A DNA stretch of 21,432 nt. It comes from Bacteroidia bacterium. Its GTDB lineage: Bacteria; Bacteroidota; Bacteroidia; Bacteroidales; Dysgonomonadaceae. The stretch covers positions 1-21,432 of the forward strand of contig BNXH01000030.1 of assembly GCA_025999435.1 (NCBI GenBank), given 5' to 3'. The notes under the pieces were generated by a model. It searched no databases. It was not told the DNA's origin and worked only from the letters and a program-made list of their open reading frames with translations. Made by a program: the position numbers and the translations under genes. This document shows positions 1-8,664 of the stretch, one piece after another (position 1 is the stretch's first letter; the number at the start of each line of letters is the position of its first letter).

Positions 1-112
1 TAACGTAAAAGTATTAAAAAAATATTAAAATAGCATATCTGAACAATCGAAAATATATGCCATAAAACAGCTTTTTATATACAGAGTATTCCTTTATAGA
101 TTTTTCCATAAG
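1..112. other. AT-rich intergenic edge, no gene seen
   Basis: This stretch lies beyond the nuo operon terminator and reaches the window edge. It is very AT-rich with several A and T runs. I see no convincing open reading frame, RNA gene or repeat in it. Confidence 0.5.
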
Positions 113-146
113 AAAAATAAAAAAAGCAGATCATCCAGACCTGCTT
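113..146 (-). terminator. Rho-independent terminator after nuoN
   Basis: Read on the minus strand, a 9-bp stem (AAGCAGGTC pairing with GATCTGCTT, one G-U pair) closes a 5-nt loop at 124-146 and is followed directly by a run of seven T. It lies 27 bp past the nuoN stop codon, so it is the natural 3' end of the nuo transcript. Confidence 0.88.
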
Positions 147-172
147 CCCTATATCTCTATGAACAATAACTC

Positions 173-1561
173 CTATAACCCCAGCCCCATAATAACCGAT
201 GGGAATATTCCCAATATAATATTAAGAGAAATAGCTATTATCGCGACAATTATATATTCGGGCGGAACCTTCAATTTATCCGTTTCGGAACTTTCTTTAG
301 TAACCATTACATTTACTACCCCAAGATAGTAATAGACAGCCACGACAGAGTTGAGTATACCGAATATAACAACGATAACATGCCCTATTTGCAGCATCTG
401 ATTGAAAACAAAGAACTTTGCAAAAAAACCTGAGAAAACAGGGATACCTCCTAATGATAAGAGTGCTCCTGTAAGAATAACGGACAAAAGAGGCTGGCGC
501 TTGAGCAGCCCGAAGAAATTTGTCATATCTTCATTATCTTTCCCATGACATGCGCCGAGTATAACAGCAAAAGCAGCTATCCCCGCAAAGCTATATGCTG
601 CTGCATAATAAAGGACAGTATTTGGCGAATCAAGGGCTATTAAGGCCATCATCATAAAACCGGTATGAGAAATTCCGGAATAAGCCAACATGCGTTTGAT
701 ATTCGTTTGCTTGATTGCTGTAATATTACCCACACATAATGTAAGAATACACAGAACAATCAATATAGTCTGGAACAAAGGAGTAATACCTGCCGACAAA
801 ACAACCAATATTTTATAGAATGCTCCTATTGCAGCGACTTTCACTAAAGTGCTCATTATGGCCGTTACCAGTGTCGGCGAACCTTCGTATACATCAGGCG
901 CCCAAAAATGGAAAGGAACGATTGATGCTTTAAACATCATTCCGGTAGCGATCATCAGAAAGCCGATACTAAACCATACCGAAAGGTTTCCTGCCTGAGC
1001 TGCCGATGCAATAGTAACAGTACCTATATCGAATGAGCCGATAGCTCCATAAATAAGAGCAAGGCCGAATAATATAAAACTCGAAGCAAAAGCCCCCATG
1101 ATGAAATATTTTGCTCCGGCTTCATTGCTTTTCACTTTATCCGGCTCGCTTGACGCAAGGGCATAAGCTGCTATCGAGAGAACTTCAAGCCCAATAAAAA
1201 ATATCGCGAAATTGCCAAAAGATACCATAGCCACAGCACCGGCCAGCATAAATATTTTCAAGGAAACATAGTCTGCTATTTTCGATACTTTCTCCTGGTA
1301 AAATTTAGGGCTCATCATTACAATGAGAATAGAAAGTATGATGAATAATATAGAAAAGCCCTGTGAGAAACCCGATGCCACAACCATATTATATTTGTCC
1401 GCGCCAATTACCGGCTCACCCAGATAAAATTCGGTTATAGTCATTCCTAATATAGCTATCAATCCAAATAAGACGACAGGGACAAGAATTTTTCTTAAAT
1501 TGAGAATCTCTAACAGCAGGCTGATTATTCCTAATCCTGAAATGGTTATCAATGTACTCAT
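173..1561 (-). CDS. nuoN: NADH-quinone oxidoreductase subunit N (NuoN)
   Basis: Antiporter-like subunit of the complex I membrane arm and one of the three large proton-channel proteins. The 462-residue product is almost entirely hydrophobic, with about 13-14 predicted membrane helices. The expected charged channel residues are visible: E125 in the IGLEVLS segment, K211 in FKASIVPFHFW, K241 in STLVKVAA and K382 in FFAKFF. The sequence APDVYEGSPT just after the first lysine helix is typical of NuoN. It is the last gene of the operon, 17 bp after nuoM, and ends at the strong terminator. Length is normal for the family. Confidence 0.96.
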   Translation of the reverse strand: MSTLITISGLGIISLLLEILNLRKILVPVVLFGLIAILGMTITEFYLGEPVIGADKYNMVVASGFSQGFSILFIILSILIVMMSPKFYQEKVSKIADYVSLKIFMLAGAVAMVSFGNFAIFFIGLEVLSIAAYALASSEPDKVKSNEAGAKYFIMGAFASSFILFGLALIYGAIGSFDIGTVTIASAAQAGNLSVWFSIGFLMIATGMMFKASIVPFHFWAPDVYEGSPTLVTAIMSTLVKVAAIGAFYKILVVLSAGITPLFQTILIVLCILTLCVGNITAIKQTNIKRMLAYSGISHTGFMMMALIALDSPNTVLYYAAAYSFAGIAAFAVILGACHGKDNEDMTNFFGLLKRQPLLSVILTGALLSLGGIPVFSGFFAKFFVFNQMLQIGHVIVVIFGILNSVVAVYYYLGVVNVMVTKESSETDKLKVPPEYIIVAIIAISLNIILGIFPSVIMGLGL

Positions 1562-1578
1562 TATATCTTAACTAATTA

Positions 1579-3012
1579 TTATCTGTTAATGTATGTCACT
1601 ATCTCTGTTATGCTAGCTGTCAGGAGATCTGTAACCGGCTTAGTGTAAACTCCGAAAACAAACAGGACAATTATAAATAAGGAGAATACTGCCACTTCGG
1701 TTTTCGACAAGTCTCTGAATGGCTTTTTAGCCGGAGGTCCCAGCATCACATACTGGAACATCCGCAGCATAAATAACGCTCCTAAGAACATTGATGATCC
1801 TACAGCTACAGTAAACCATACGCTTACCTGATAAAGCCCGTACATGATGGTAAATTCTCCTATAAAATTAAATGTCAACGGTACTCCGATAGAGGATAAA
1901 ATACTAAGGAAGAATGCCACTGTAAACCTGGGTGCGTAAGGCTTGATTCCTCCGAGATCGCTGATTCTTAATATACCTGTACGGTTTTGTATAATGTCAG
2001 CCGAATAAAACATCGCTACCATACCAAAGCCATGAGCTAATATCAATACTACAGCTCCTTTTATTCCATCAAAGGTTAGAGCATAAGCGCCCGCGGCTAT
2101 AAAACCTACATGCGACAAAGATGCATATGCCAGAAAACGTTTTATTTCGTTTTGCCTTAATGCCAATATAGCGCCGTATACAACACCAACAGCACATAAT
2201 ATCAATACAATAGTCCTTAGTTCTTGCGAAGCATAAGGAGTTATCGGTAATTGCCAACGAATAACACTGTATGCTCCCATCTTAGACATGATACCTGCTA
2301 ATAGCATGGTTCCAATGGCCGGAGCTTTACTGTATACATTGGCTTGCCACATATGAAAAGGGAAAATCGGTATCTTAATTGCATAAGCAAGGAAAAATGC
2401 CAGAAATATCCATATCTGCTCAGTCGGAGTCAGATTGGCATTGAGGAATGCTTCTAACTCAAAACTTCCGGTTTTCACATATAAATAGATTATAGCCGCC
2501 ATCATAAATAGCGATCCCATAAATGTGAATAAAAAGAAAGTCATCGCAGCTCTACGTCTTTTCGCTATCTCACCATTACCCCACAAAACAACAATGAAGT
2601 AGATAGGTACAAGCGACATTTCCCAGAAAATATAATATAACAACGCATTACTGCTCAAGAATGCTCCTACCATGGCAAATGTCATAAACATGACAAGACT
2701 GTATAACGATTTCTCGTTCTTAAACTCACGTGCCTGTGCCGCTATCAGGATAATAGGAACAAGAATCGTGGTGAGTAACAACATGGCTATGGACAGGCCG
2801 TCAGCCTTGAGAGAGAAAGATATATCCGGATTACTTATCCAGTTCACACTAAAATTTGTTCCCGTACCCTCATAATTCAAATAAAGGGCTATTGAAAATA
2901 CCGCGGCGGCAACACTGAAAAGTATAGCGACTTTCGATGCAAAACGGTTTCCCGACAGATATGTAAATATCGAGCCGGCTAATAGTATAATCAATATAAT
3001 AACTATGTTCAT
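1579..3012 (-). CDS. nuoM: NADH-quinone oxidoreductase subunit M (NuoM)
   Basis: Second antiporter-like proton-channel subunit of the complex I membrane arm; 477 residues with about 14 hydrophobic helices. Channel residues visible are E131 in IFWEMSLVP, K213 in AIKIPIFPFHMW, K244 in IMSKMGAYS and E386 in NFIGEFTIM. The last sits where NuoM carries glutamate and NuoL and NuoN carry lysine, which separates the paralogues. The ATG start lies 11 bp after the nuoL stop, consistent with one transcript. Length is close to that of other bacterial NuoM proteins. Confidence 0.96.
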   Translation of the reverse strand: MNIVIILIILLAGSIFTYLSGNRFASKVAILFSVAAAVFSIALYLNYEGTGTNFSVNWISNPDISFSLKADGLSIAMLLLTTILVPIILIAAQAREFKNEKSLYSLVMFMTFAMVGAFLSSNALLYYIFWEMSLVPIYFIVVLWGNGEIAKRRRAAMTFFLFTFMGSLFMMAAIIYLYVKTGSFELEAFLNANLTPTEQIWIFLAFFLAYAIKIPIFPFHMWQANVYSKAPAIGTMLLAGIMSKMGAYSVIRWQLPITPYASQELRTIVLILCAVGVVYGAILALRQNEIKRFLAYASLSHVGFIAAGAYALTFDGIKGAVVLILAHGFGMVAMFYSADIIQNRTGILRISDLGGIKPYAPRFTVAFFLSILSSIGVPLTFNFIGEFTIMYGLYQVSVWFTVAVGSSMFLGALFMLRMFQYVMLGPPAKKPFRDLSKTEVAVFSLFIIVLFVFGVYTKPVTDLLTASITEIVTYINR

Positions 3013-3023
3013 ATTCTTTCAGT

Positions 3024-4913
3024 TTATACAAGGAATAAATAGATTACTAACGAACTGAATCCCAACACAAAGAAAAACAAGTAGAATCCCAGGCTGCCGT
3101 TTTGCAGTTTTCTGGCGGGGAACGACAATACTTCCACAATTCCGCCACCGATCTTGAAAATATTTTTGATCGTAGGTTCTATATATTTGTTGAATATGTC
3201 AGCCAGGGCATATATAGGATTTGTAATAAATTTCCTGTATATTTCATCTACATAATATTTGTTGTACAGGACTTTTACAAAACCTGTAATATCTTTATCT
3301 TCTGCCGGTACTTCCGATTTCTTCACATATTTAATGTATGCAATGGTAAGTCCTGCAAAAGCCAGAATGATAGATATAAGCATCACTCCATACTCTTGAA
3401 AACCAAACGAATGCTCTTCCGCGACAGCTAATCCCGGCAACACGGGCTCTAAATAATGATTGAGCCAACTAAATCCGGGTATACCGATCACGCCTCCTAC
3501 AACTGACAAGATAGCCAGTACAATAAGAGGAACAGTCATCGTTTTAGGCGATTCATGTAAATGATGAGCTTGTTCTTCGGTACCTCTAAAGTCTTTGTAA
3601 AAGGTAAGAAATAGTACACGGAAAATATAGAATGCTGTCATCAGGGATGCAATAGCGGCAATACCCCACAACCAGATATTATGCTCAAATACTGCCAGCA
3701 TTATTTCATCTTTGGAAATGAATCCTGCTAACGGCGGTATACCTGCTATAGATGCTGCGGCAGCTACAAACGTAGCGTATGTTACCAGCATCTTTGTTTT
3801 CAAGCCGCCCATCCTGCGCATATCCTGTTCTCCTCCCATAGCATGAATAACCGAGCCTGAACCAAGGAAGAGGCAAGCTTTGAAGAATGCATGTGTAATA
3901 ACATGAAATACCGCAATACTATATGCTCCGAGCCCAACAGCAAGGAACATAAATCCTAATTGTGATACGGTAGAATATGCCAATACTTTCTTTATGTCTG
4001 TCTGCACAAGGGCTATAGATGCGGCAAACAGCGCTGTTACCGCCCCTGTGACAGCTATAAGCATTTGTACATCCGGAGTCATATCGAACACGAAATTGAG
4101 GCGAATTACCATGAATATACCGGCTGTCACCATCGTCGCTGCATGGATCAGAGCCGAAACAGGAGTTGGCCCTGCCATTGCATCAGGCAACCATGTATAG
4201 AGAGGTATCTGAGCGCTCTTTCCTGTTGCTCCTACAAATAAAGCAAGTGTACCAAGCCCGAGCATAGAAGATATTTCGGGATTTGAAGATGTGGCAATAG
4301 CAACTTTAAGTGTTTCATAATCTACAGTATTAAATAAATATGCCAGCACAGAGATACCAATCACAAAGCCCAAGTCTCCGATACGATTCGAAACAAAAGC
4401 TTTCTTGGCTGCATCATTATTTTTATGATCCTGAGACCAGAATCCAATGAGAAAATAGGAACATAACCCGACTCCTTCCCAACCGATAAACATTACTAAC
4501 AGATTGCTTCCTGTTACTAATACCGACATAAAGAATATAAAGAGATTCAGATAAGCAAAATAACGGTCTATACGCTCATCGTCTTTCATATATCCTATCG
4601 AATAGATATGGATCAAAGTACCGATACCAGTCACAAACAAGAGCCAAAGTAGCGATAATTGATCGAGAGTAAAAGCCAGATTCGTGGTAAAACTTCCCAG
4701 AGCAACCCATTCAAAAAGATCGACACGTATAGGTTCTTCCGTAGAAAGTATACGGATAAAAAATATGAAAGAGATTATAAAGCTTATAGTCACAGCTATT
4801 GTGGCTATGACTCCTGTACGGGAACGTCCGATAATGCTCTTTCCAATCAACAGATTGATAAGAAAACCTACAAGCGGACTGAGCAGAAGTACTAATACTA
4901 ATATTTTATCCAT
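3024..4913 (-). CDS. nuoL: NADH-quinone oxidoreductase subunit L (NuoL)
   Basis: Distal and largest antiporter-like subunit of complex I; 629 residues. Conserved channel residues are E146 in FIGWEGVGLCSYFL, K232 in TGKSAQIPLYTWLPDAM and K401 in GFISKDEIM. After the antiporter core the chain continues through about residue 540 into a charged segment and a final C-terminal hydrophobic helix. This matches the long lateral helix that NuoL lays along NuoM and NuoN. The gene starts 4 bp after the nuoK stop. Nothing unusual in length or motifs. Confidence 0.96.
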   Translation of the reverse strand: MDKILVLVLLLSPLVGFLINLLIGKSIIGRSRTGVIATIAVTISFIISFIFFIRILSTEEPIRVDLFEWVALGSFTTNLAFTLDQLSLLWLLFVTGIGTLIHIYSIGYMKDDERIDRYFAYLNLFIFFMSVLVTGSNLLVMFIGWEGVGLCSYFLIGFWSQDHKNNDAAKKAFVSNRIGDLGFVIGISVLAYLFNTVDYETLKVAIATSSNPEISSMLGLGTLALFVGATGKSAQIPLYTWLPDAMAGPTPVSALIHAATMVTAGIFMVIRLNFVFDMTPDVQMLIAVTGAVTALFAASIALVQTDIKKVLAYSTVSQLGFMFLAVGLGAYSIAVFHVITHAFFKACLFLGSGSVIHAMGGEQDMRRMGGLKTKMLVTYATFVAAAASIAGIPPLAGFISKDEIMLAVFEHNIWLWGIAAIASLMTAFYIFRVLFLTFYKDFRGTEEQAHHLHESPKTMTVPLIVLAILSVVGGVIGIPGFSWLNHYLEPVLPGLAVAEEHSFGFQEYGVMLISIILAFAGLTIAYIKYVKKSEVPAEDKDITGFVKVLYNKYYVDEIYRKFITNPIYALADIFNKYIEPTIKNIFKIGGGIVEVLSFPARKLQNGSLGFYLFFFVLGFSSLVIYLFLV

Positions 4914-4917
4914 GCGA

Positions 4918-5241
4918 TTATCCCTTTAAGTTTTTCAATTCATCGATATCGATCGTACCTATATTCCTGTATATAGCCACCAGGATGGCCAGCCCGATTG
5001 CAACTTCGGCAGCCGCAACAGCCAACGAGAAGATTACAAATACCTGCCCGCTAGTATCCTGATGGTAAACAGAAAAAACTGCAAGCAACATATTTGCTGC
5101 CGCAAGCATTAGCTCAACCGACATGAGCATAACGATTGTACTACGACGAAACAGTACTCCCAATGTTCCAATACAAAACAGCAAAATGGAGAGGTATATG
5201 TAATTGTCGATACCTATTTGTTCTAATATATTATCCAGCAT
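4918..5241 (-). CDS. nuoK: NADH-quinone oxidoreductase subunit K (NuoK)
   Basis: Small membrane subunit related to MrpC; 107 residues with three membrane helices. The two membrane-embedded glutamates that relay protons between the quinone site and the pumps are E43 (MSVELMLAA) and E79 (AAAEVAIGLA), at the usual separation of one helix. The start is 3 bp after the nuoJ stop and the stop is 4 bp before nuoL, so J-K-L are tightly coupled. Length is standard. Confidence 0.95.
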   Translation of the reverse strand: MLDNILEQIGIDNYIYLSILLFCIGTLGVLFRRSTIVMLMSVELMLAAANMLLAVFSVYHQDTSGQVFVIFSLAVAAAEVAIGLAILVAIYRNIGTIDIDELKNLKG

Positions 5242-5244
5242 AGC

Positions 5245-5748
5245 TTAAGCTTTTTTTTCCTTTTTAGAAATCAATACAGCTCCTATCATAGCAGTAATCA
5301 ACAGTATGGATACAAACTCAAATGGCACGAGGTATTCATCCAACAACACCTGCCCGATAACGTTCACCGAGTTGTAATCCGACCCTTCGGCCTTGTATGT
5401 TTCTATTACCGGCGTAGACTTTATTAATGTTGCTAATATAACCAACGCCATCAGACAGGCCGATACGGTAGCTGCCACACGGCTTATGATCTTTTTCTTC
5501 GGTTCATGCTGTTTGCTCAGATTCATCAACATCAGGGTAAAGAGTAACAATACCATGATAGCCCCTGCATAAACAACAATATTAATAACCGAAAGGAACA
5601 ATGCGTTCAGCAATAGAAAATGCCCCGATATGGAAAAGAAGCATATGATCATGTATACCGCGCTATGTACCGGATTCTTCGACAGAACTGTCAAAAGTCC
5701 GGTTCCAAGTGTAATTGCTGCTAAAATGTAAAAAACGATTGTTATCAT
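5245..5748 (-). CDS. nuoJ: NADH-quinone oxidoreductase subunit J (NuoJ)
   Basis: Membrane subunit of complex I, 167 residues with five predicted helices and the conserved YAGAIMVLLLF segment of helix 3. The open frame extends upstream to a TTG at 5781, giving 11 extra residues, but those codons lie in the tandem repeat array of the J/I junction. The ATG at 5748 starts directly at MITIVFYIL, where homologues begin their first helix, so I use it. It is the first gene of the JKLMN block, 3 bp before nuoK, and follows a 99-bp repeat-filled gap after nuoI. Confidence 0.92.
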   Translation of the reverse strand: MITIVFYILAAITLGTGLLTVLSKNPVHSAVYMIICFFSISGHFLLLNALFLSVINIVVYAGAIMVLLLFTLMLMNLSKQHEPKKKIISRVAATVSACLMALVILATLIKSTPVIETYKAEGSDYNSVNVIGQVLLDEYLVPFEFVSILLITAMIGAVLISKKEKKA

Positions 5749-5756
5749 ATATTTTA

Positions 5757-5844
5757 AGTTAACGAGTTGATAAGTAAACAAGTAGACGAGTATTTTATTA
5801 AAGCTGAAAAAACTTGTACCTCGTGCCTTGTATCTCGTATCTCT
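5757..5844. repeat. Tandem 8-bp / 7-bp repeat pair at the nuoI-nuoJ junction
   Basis: On the plus strand, four octamers AGTTAACG, AGTTGATA, AGTAAACA and AGTAGACG (5757-5788) are followed by an AT-rich loop and four heptamers CTTGTAC, CTCGTGC, CTTGTAT and CTCGTAT (5813-5840). The ACGAG and ACAAG cores of the first array can pair with CTCGT and CTTGT cores of the second, giving a ladder-like imperfect hairpin. The element fills nearly the whole intergenic gap. The same two families occur at the G/H junction. Confidence 0.8.
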
Positions 5845-5847
5845 AAT

Positions 5848-6381
5848 TTAATCGTATTTTCTTGCCTTACCATCTTCTACCGATATTACCAGCTTATCCT
5901 TGCCATAAATAAAGTCTTTCCTGTCTAGCTTCGGTTTCACCAGCTTTTTCGATTTCGTAAGGAATATGGCTTCTTTAGGACAAGCATCTTCACACAATCC
6001 ACAGAAAATGCACCTCAACATATTTATTTCATACACCGCCGCATATTTCTCTTCGCGATAGAGGTGTTCCTCTCCCCTCTTACGTTCGGCTGCTACCATC
6101 GTAATAGCCTCCGCAGGGCAAGCCAAAGCGCATAACCCGCAAGCGGTACAACGTTCACGTCCCTGATCGTCACGCATAAGGACATGTTGTCCGCGATAGA
6201 CAGGACTGAATTCACGTTGCTGCTCAGGATATTGAATAGTAACTTTCTTTTTGAAGAAATGCTTTATCGTAATACCTAATCCTTGCACAATAGCAGGCAG
6301 GTAAAGACGTTCTTTCAAAGTCATTTTTTTATCAACGACCTCAGCTTTTCTTCCCGATAATGATATATCTTTTATTGACAT
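5848..6381 (-). CDS. nuoI: NADH-quinone oxidoreductase subunit I (NuoI)
   Basis: Ferredoxin-like subunit of the peripheral arm that carries clusters N6a and N6b toward NuoB. The 177-residue protein has two 4Fe-4S motifs: C78, C81, C84 followed by C88-P, and C124, C127, C130 followed by C134-P. An N-terminal basic amphipathic segment (about 20-50) fits docking at the membrane against NuoH and NuoA. It starts 8 bp after the nuoH stop. Its stop codon lies 3 bp from the J/I repeat array. Length is typical. Confidence 0.95.
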   Translation of the reverse strand: MSIKDISLSGRKAEVVDKKMTLKERLYLPAIVQGLGITIKHFFKKKVTIQYPEQQREFSPVYRGQHVLMRDDQGRERCTACGLCALACPAEAITMVAAERKRGEEHLYREEKYAAVYEINMLRCIFCGLCEDACPKEAIFLTKSKKLVKPKLDRKDFIYGKDKLVISVEDGKARKYD

Positions 6382-6389
6382 TGCAATCC

Positions 6390-7430
6390 TTATTTAAATA
6401 ACAGCGTGAAGATTCCCACAAGGAAAATATTTACTATTGCCAACGGAAACAGTACCTTCCACCCTAGTTTCATTAGCTGATCATATCTGAATCTTGGTAT
6501 TGTCCAACGCACCCACATATAGAAGAATATGAAGAATGATGTTTTTGCAAGAAGAGACAATACCGCTAAAATATTAGCAATGTTCACACCCCAGTTTTCA
6601 TTTACCCAGTCGATTCCCGGATAGTTATATCCTCCGAAGAATAACACGGAAATAAGCGCCGATGAAAAGAACATGCTGGCATATTCCGAGAACATAAAGA
6701 ATCCCATTCCTAACGAAGAATATTCTGTATGATGTCCGTTAACCAATTCCGATTCACATTCAGCAAGGTCGAACGGGGTACGGTTACATTCTGCAAAAGA
6801 ACATACAAGGAAAATAAGAAATGTCAGTGGTTGGTAAATAATGTTCCACTCCATCCCGTTCCATCCGCCTTGCTGCAAAGTTATTTCGCGCAAACTGAGT
6901 GAACCTGTCATCATTATCAGAGCAATAATAGACAATCCCATCGCTATTTCATACGAGATCATTTGTGCACCCGCACGGATACTACCCATCAGCGAGTATT
7001 TGTTATTAGAAGCCCACCCTCCGATAACAACACCATAAACACTAGCCGATAATACAGCCACGATGTATAAAACAGCCACATTCACATCTCCGACCTGAGG
7101 AATAAACTCATATCCGGCGATAACGAACTTCTCTGCCCAAGGAATAACGGCCGTTCCCAAAAGGGATAGCGTCATTGCAATAGCAGGGCCGCAGATAAAA
7201 AGTATCTTATTCGGCGTATTCGGCATAAACTCCTCTTTCGAGAAAAGTTTTGCCCCATCGGCTATCGGTTGTAACAATCCGAAAATACCTGCCCGGTTTG
7301 GTCCCAGACGGTCTTGAAGAAACCCGGCAACCTTTCGTTCGGCATATGTAGCATACAACGCGAACAACATTGTAACTGCAAATACAAGAACAATAAAGAT
7401 CAATTTTTCTATAATAAATGTAACTTCCAT
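6390..7430 (-). CDS. nuoH: NADH-quinone oxidoreductase subunit H (NuoH)
   Basis: Membrane subunit that forms much of the quinone chamber at the junction of the two arms. The 346-residue product has about eight helices and the family signatures FLQDRLGPNRAG (37-48) and RTPFDLAECESELV followed by EYSS. Acidic residues of this loop line the quinone channel in characterised enzymes. The ATG follows the repeat array of the G/H junction. It is paired with nuoI, 8 bp downstream, as the HI block. Length is normal. Confidence 0.96.
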   Translation of the reverse strand: MEVTFIIEKLIFIVLVFAVTMLFALYATYAERKVAGFLQDRLGPNRAGIFGLLQPIADGAKLFSKEEFMPNTPNKILFICGPAIAMTLSLLGTAVIPWAEKFVIAGYEFIPQVGDVNVAVLYIVAVLSASVYGVVIGGWASNNKYSLMGSIRAGAQMISYEIAMGLSIIALIMMTGSLSLREITLQQGGWNGMEWNIIYQPLTFLIFLVCSFAECNRTPFDLAECESELVNGHHTEYSSLGMGFFMFSEYASMFFSSALISVLFFGGYNYPGIDWVNENWGVNIANILAVLSLLAKTSFFIFFYMWVRWTIPRFRYDQLMKLGWKVLFPLAIVNIFLVGIFTLLFK

Positions 7431-7439
7431 ATTTTATTT

Positions 7440-7512
7440 AGTTGACAAGTTAACAAGTAAACGAGTTGACTAGTTATTTAACTAGTATCTCGTACCTTGT
7501 CTACTTGTATCT
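7440..7512. repeat. Tandem 8-bp / 7-bp repeat hairpin at the nuoG-nuoH junction
   Basis: On the plus strand, octamers AGTTGACA, AGTTAACA, AGTAAACG and AGTTGACT (7440-7471) face units CTAGTAT, CTCGTAC, CTTGTCT and ACTTGTAT (7482-7510). The centre forms a perfect 7-bp stem, ACTAGTT / AACTAGT, with an ATTT loop. Further nested pairs are CGAG/CTCG and two ACAAG/CTTGT pairs. The right arm ends inside the nuoG stop codon (7511-7513). Confidence 0.85.
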
Positions 7513-8560
7513 ATTTATCATCTCTGGTTTTTTCAATTGCTTCCAGTTCGTTTGCATCATAAGGCGAACCGGTCATACTTATCTTTTCTCTGTCTTCCTC
7601 ACGTCCTTCCAATACAAGATCATCAGTTTCTATTTTTACTTTCTTCTGAGGAGTTGTATAGTTATTGACATTGATAACAGACGGCTTTTCAAATTTACGA
7701 GGTCCTTCAATTGTCCAGTCTGCAACGTCCTTATGCTCGAAACGACATTCGTTGCAAATAAAATCTTCTACTTCATGCCATTCGTCTTTACGTGCTGTTA
7801 CCCGTTGAACTGCATCGCCGAACATCCATAACGTTACTTTACCCGAACATTTGGTACAATGACGATGCGCATTAAACGGTTTATTGAACCATACGCGCGA
7901 TTTGAAACGGAAAGTCTTATCTGTAAGGGCACCAACAGGACAAACATCTATCACATTACCCGAAAAATCGTTATCTATAGCCCTTTCGATGTAAGTCGAT
8001 ATCTGAGCATGATCGCCACGTCCTACCACCCCATGAACCCGCTCCGGTGTTAATTGCTCAGCCAGCTTCACACAACGATAGCAAAGAATACAACGATTCA
8101 TATGCAGTTGTATGTAAGGGCCTATATTTTCAGGTTCGAATGTACGTTTTTCTTCTATATAGCGCGATTTGAAATTGCCATTGCCATAAGCCAGGTTCTG
8201 TAAATCGCATTCTCCCGCCTGATCACATACAGGACAATCGAGCGGATGGTTAATAAGCAGAAACTCTGTTACAGCTTTACGGGCTTCCAACGCTTTTTCG
8301 GATGTAGCGCTTTTTACTTCCATACCATCCTGAACTGCCGTTACACACGACGGCTGAAGTTTCGGCATCGGGCGGGGATCTTTCTCGCTGCCTTTACTTA
8401 CCTCTACCAAACAACAACGGCATTTACCTCCGCAATCTTTTAGTTTCGAATAGTAACACATGGCAGGAGGTACGCTTTCGCCACCGATCATACGGGCAGC
8501 CTGCAAAACAGTAGTACCTGCTTCGACCTCTATTGTATGTCCATCTATTGTAATTTTCAT
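7511..8560 (-). CDS. nuoG: Short NADH-quinone oxidoreductase subunit G (NuoG)
   Basis: Iron-sulfur subunit that carries electrons from NuoF toward NuoI. It has 349 residues against roughly 700-900 in most bacteria: the catalytically inactive molybdopterin-oxidoreductase-like domain is absent. Visible ligands are 2Fe-2S N1b (C35, C47, C50, C72), N5 with its histidine (H105, C109, C112, C118) and N4 (C157, C160, C163, C207-P). A further set, C235-x2-C238 and C269-x2-C272, sits where the N7 cluster motif would be, but with altered spacing. The tail (about 290-349) is charged and low in hydrophobics. No frameshifted remainder exists downstream, because nuoH follows after 80 bp. From memory, similarly short NuoG proteins occur in other Bacteroidota, so this is probably a lineage trait. 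Confidence 0.93.
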   Translation of the reverse strand: MKITIDGHTIEVEAGTTVLQAARMIGGESVPPAMCYYSKLKDCGGKCRCCLVEVSKGSEKDPRPMPKLQPSCVTAVQDGMEVKSATSEKALEARKAVTEFLLINHPLDCPVCDQAGECDLQNLAYGNGNFKSRYIEEKRTFEPENIGPYIQLHMNRCILCYRCVKLAEQLTPERVHGVVGRGDHAQISTYIERAIDNDFSGNVIDVCPVGALTDKTFRFKSRVWFNKPFNAHRHCTKCSGKVTLWMFGDAVQRVTARKDEWHEVEDFICNECRFEHKDVADWTIEGPRKFEKPSVINVNNYTTPQKKVKIETDDLVLEGREEDREKISMTGSPYDANELEAIEKTRDDK

Positions 8561-8564
8561 ATCT

Positions 8565-8664
8565 TTAGCTGTTAGCTTATAGTCGTTAGCTATTAGCCTT
8601 TTATTTTATAAATCCGTGATAACAACCATTTTGCTAACAGCTAATAGCTATTGGCTAATGGCTG
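8565..8664. repeat. Heptamer inverted repeat at the nuoF-nuoG junction, entering nuoF
   Basis: On the plus strand, five heptamers TTAGCTG, TTAGCTT, ATAGTCG, TTAGCTA and TTAGCCT (8565-8599) face four and a half reverse-complement units GCTAACA, GCTAATA, GCTATTG, GCTAATG and GCTG (8633-8664). GCTATTAGC at 8589-8597 pairs perfectly with GCTAATAGC at 8640-8648. The loop is about 33 nt and AT-rich. The right arm extends 24 nt into the nuoF reading frame and contains its stop codon. Confidence 0.9.

Noticed and set aside
7431..8560. NuoG shortened by a recent frameshift or deletion
   Set aside because: Only 80 bp of repeat DNA separates it from nuoH, and no remnant of a molybdopterin-like domain is visible in any frame. 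A lineage-specific short form fits better.
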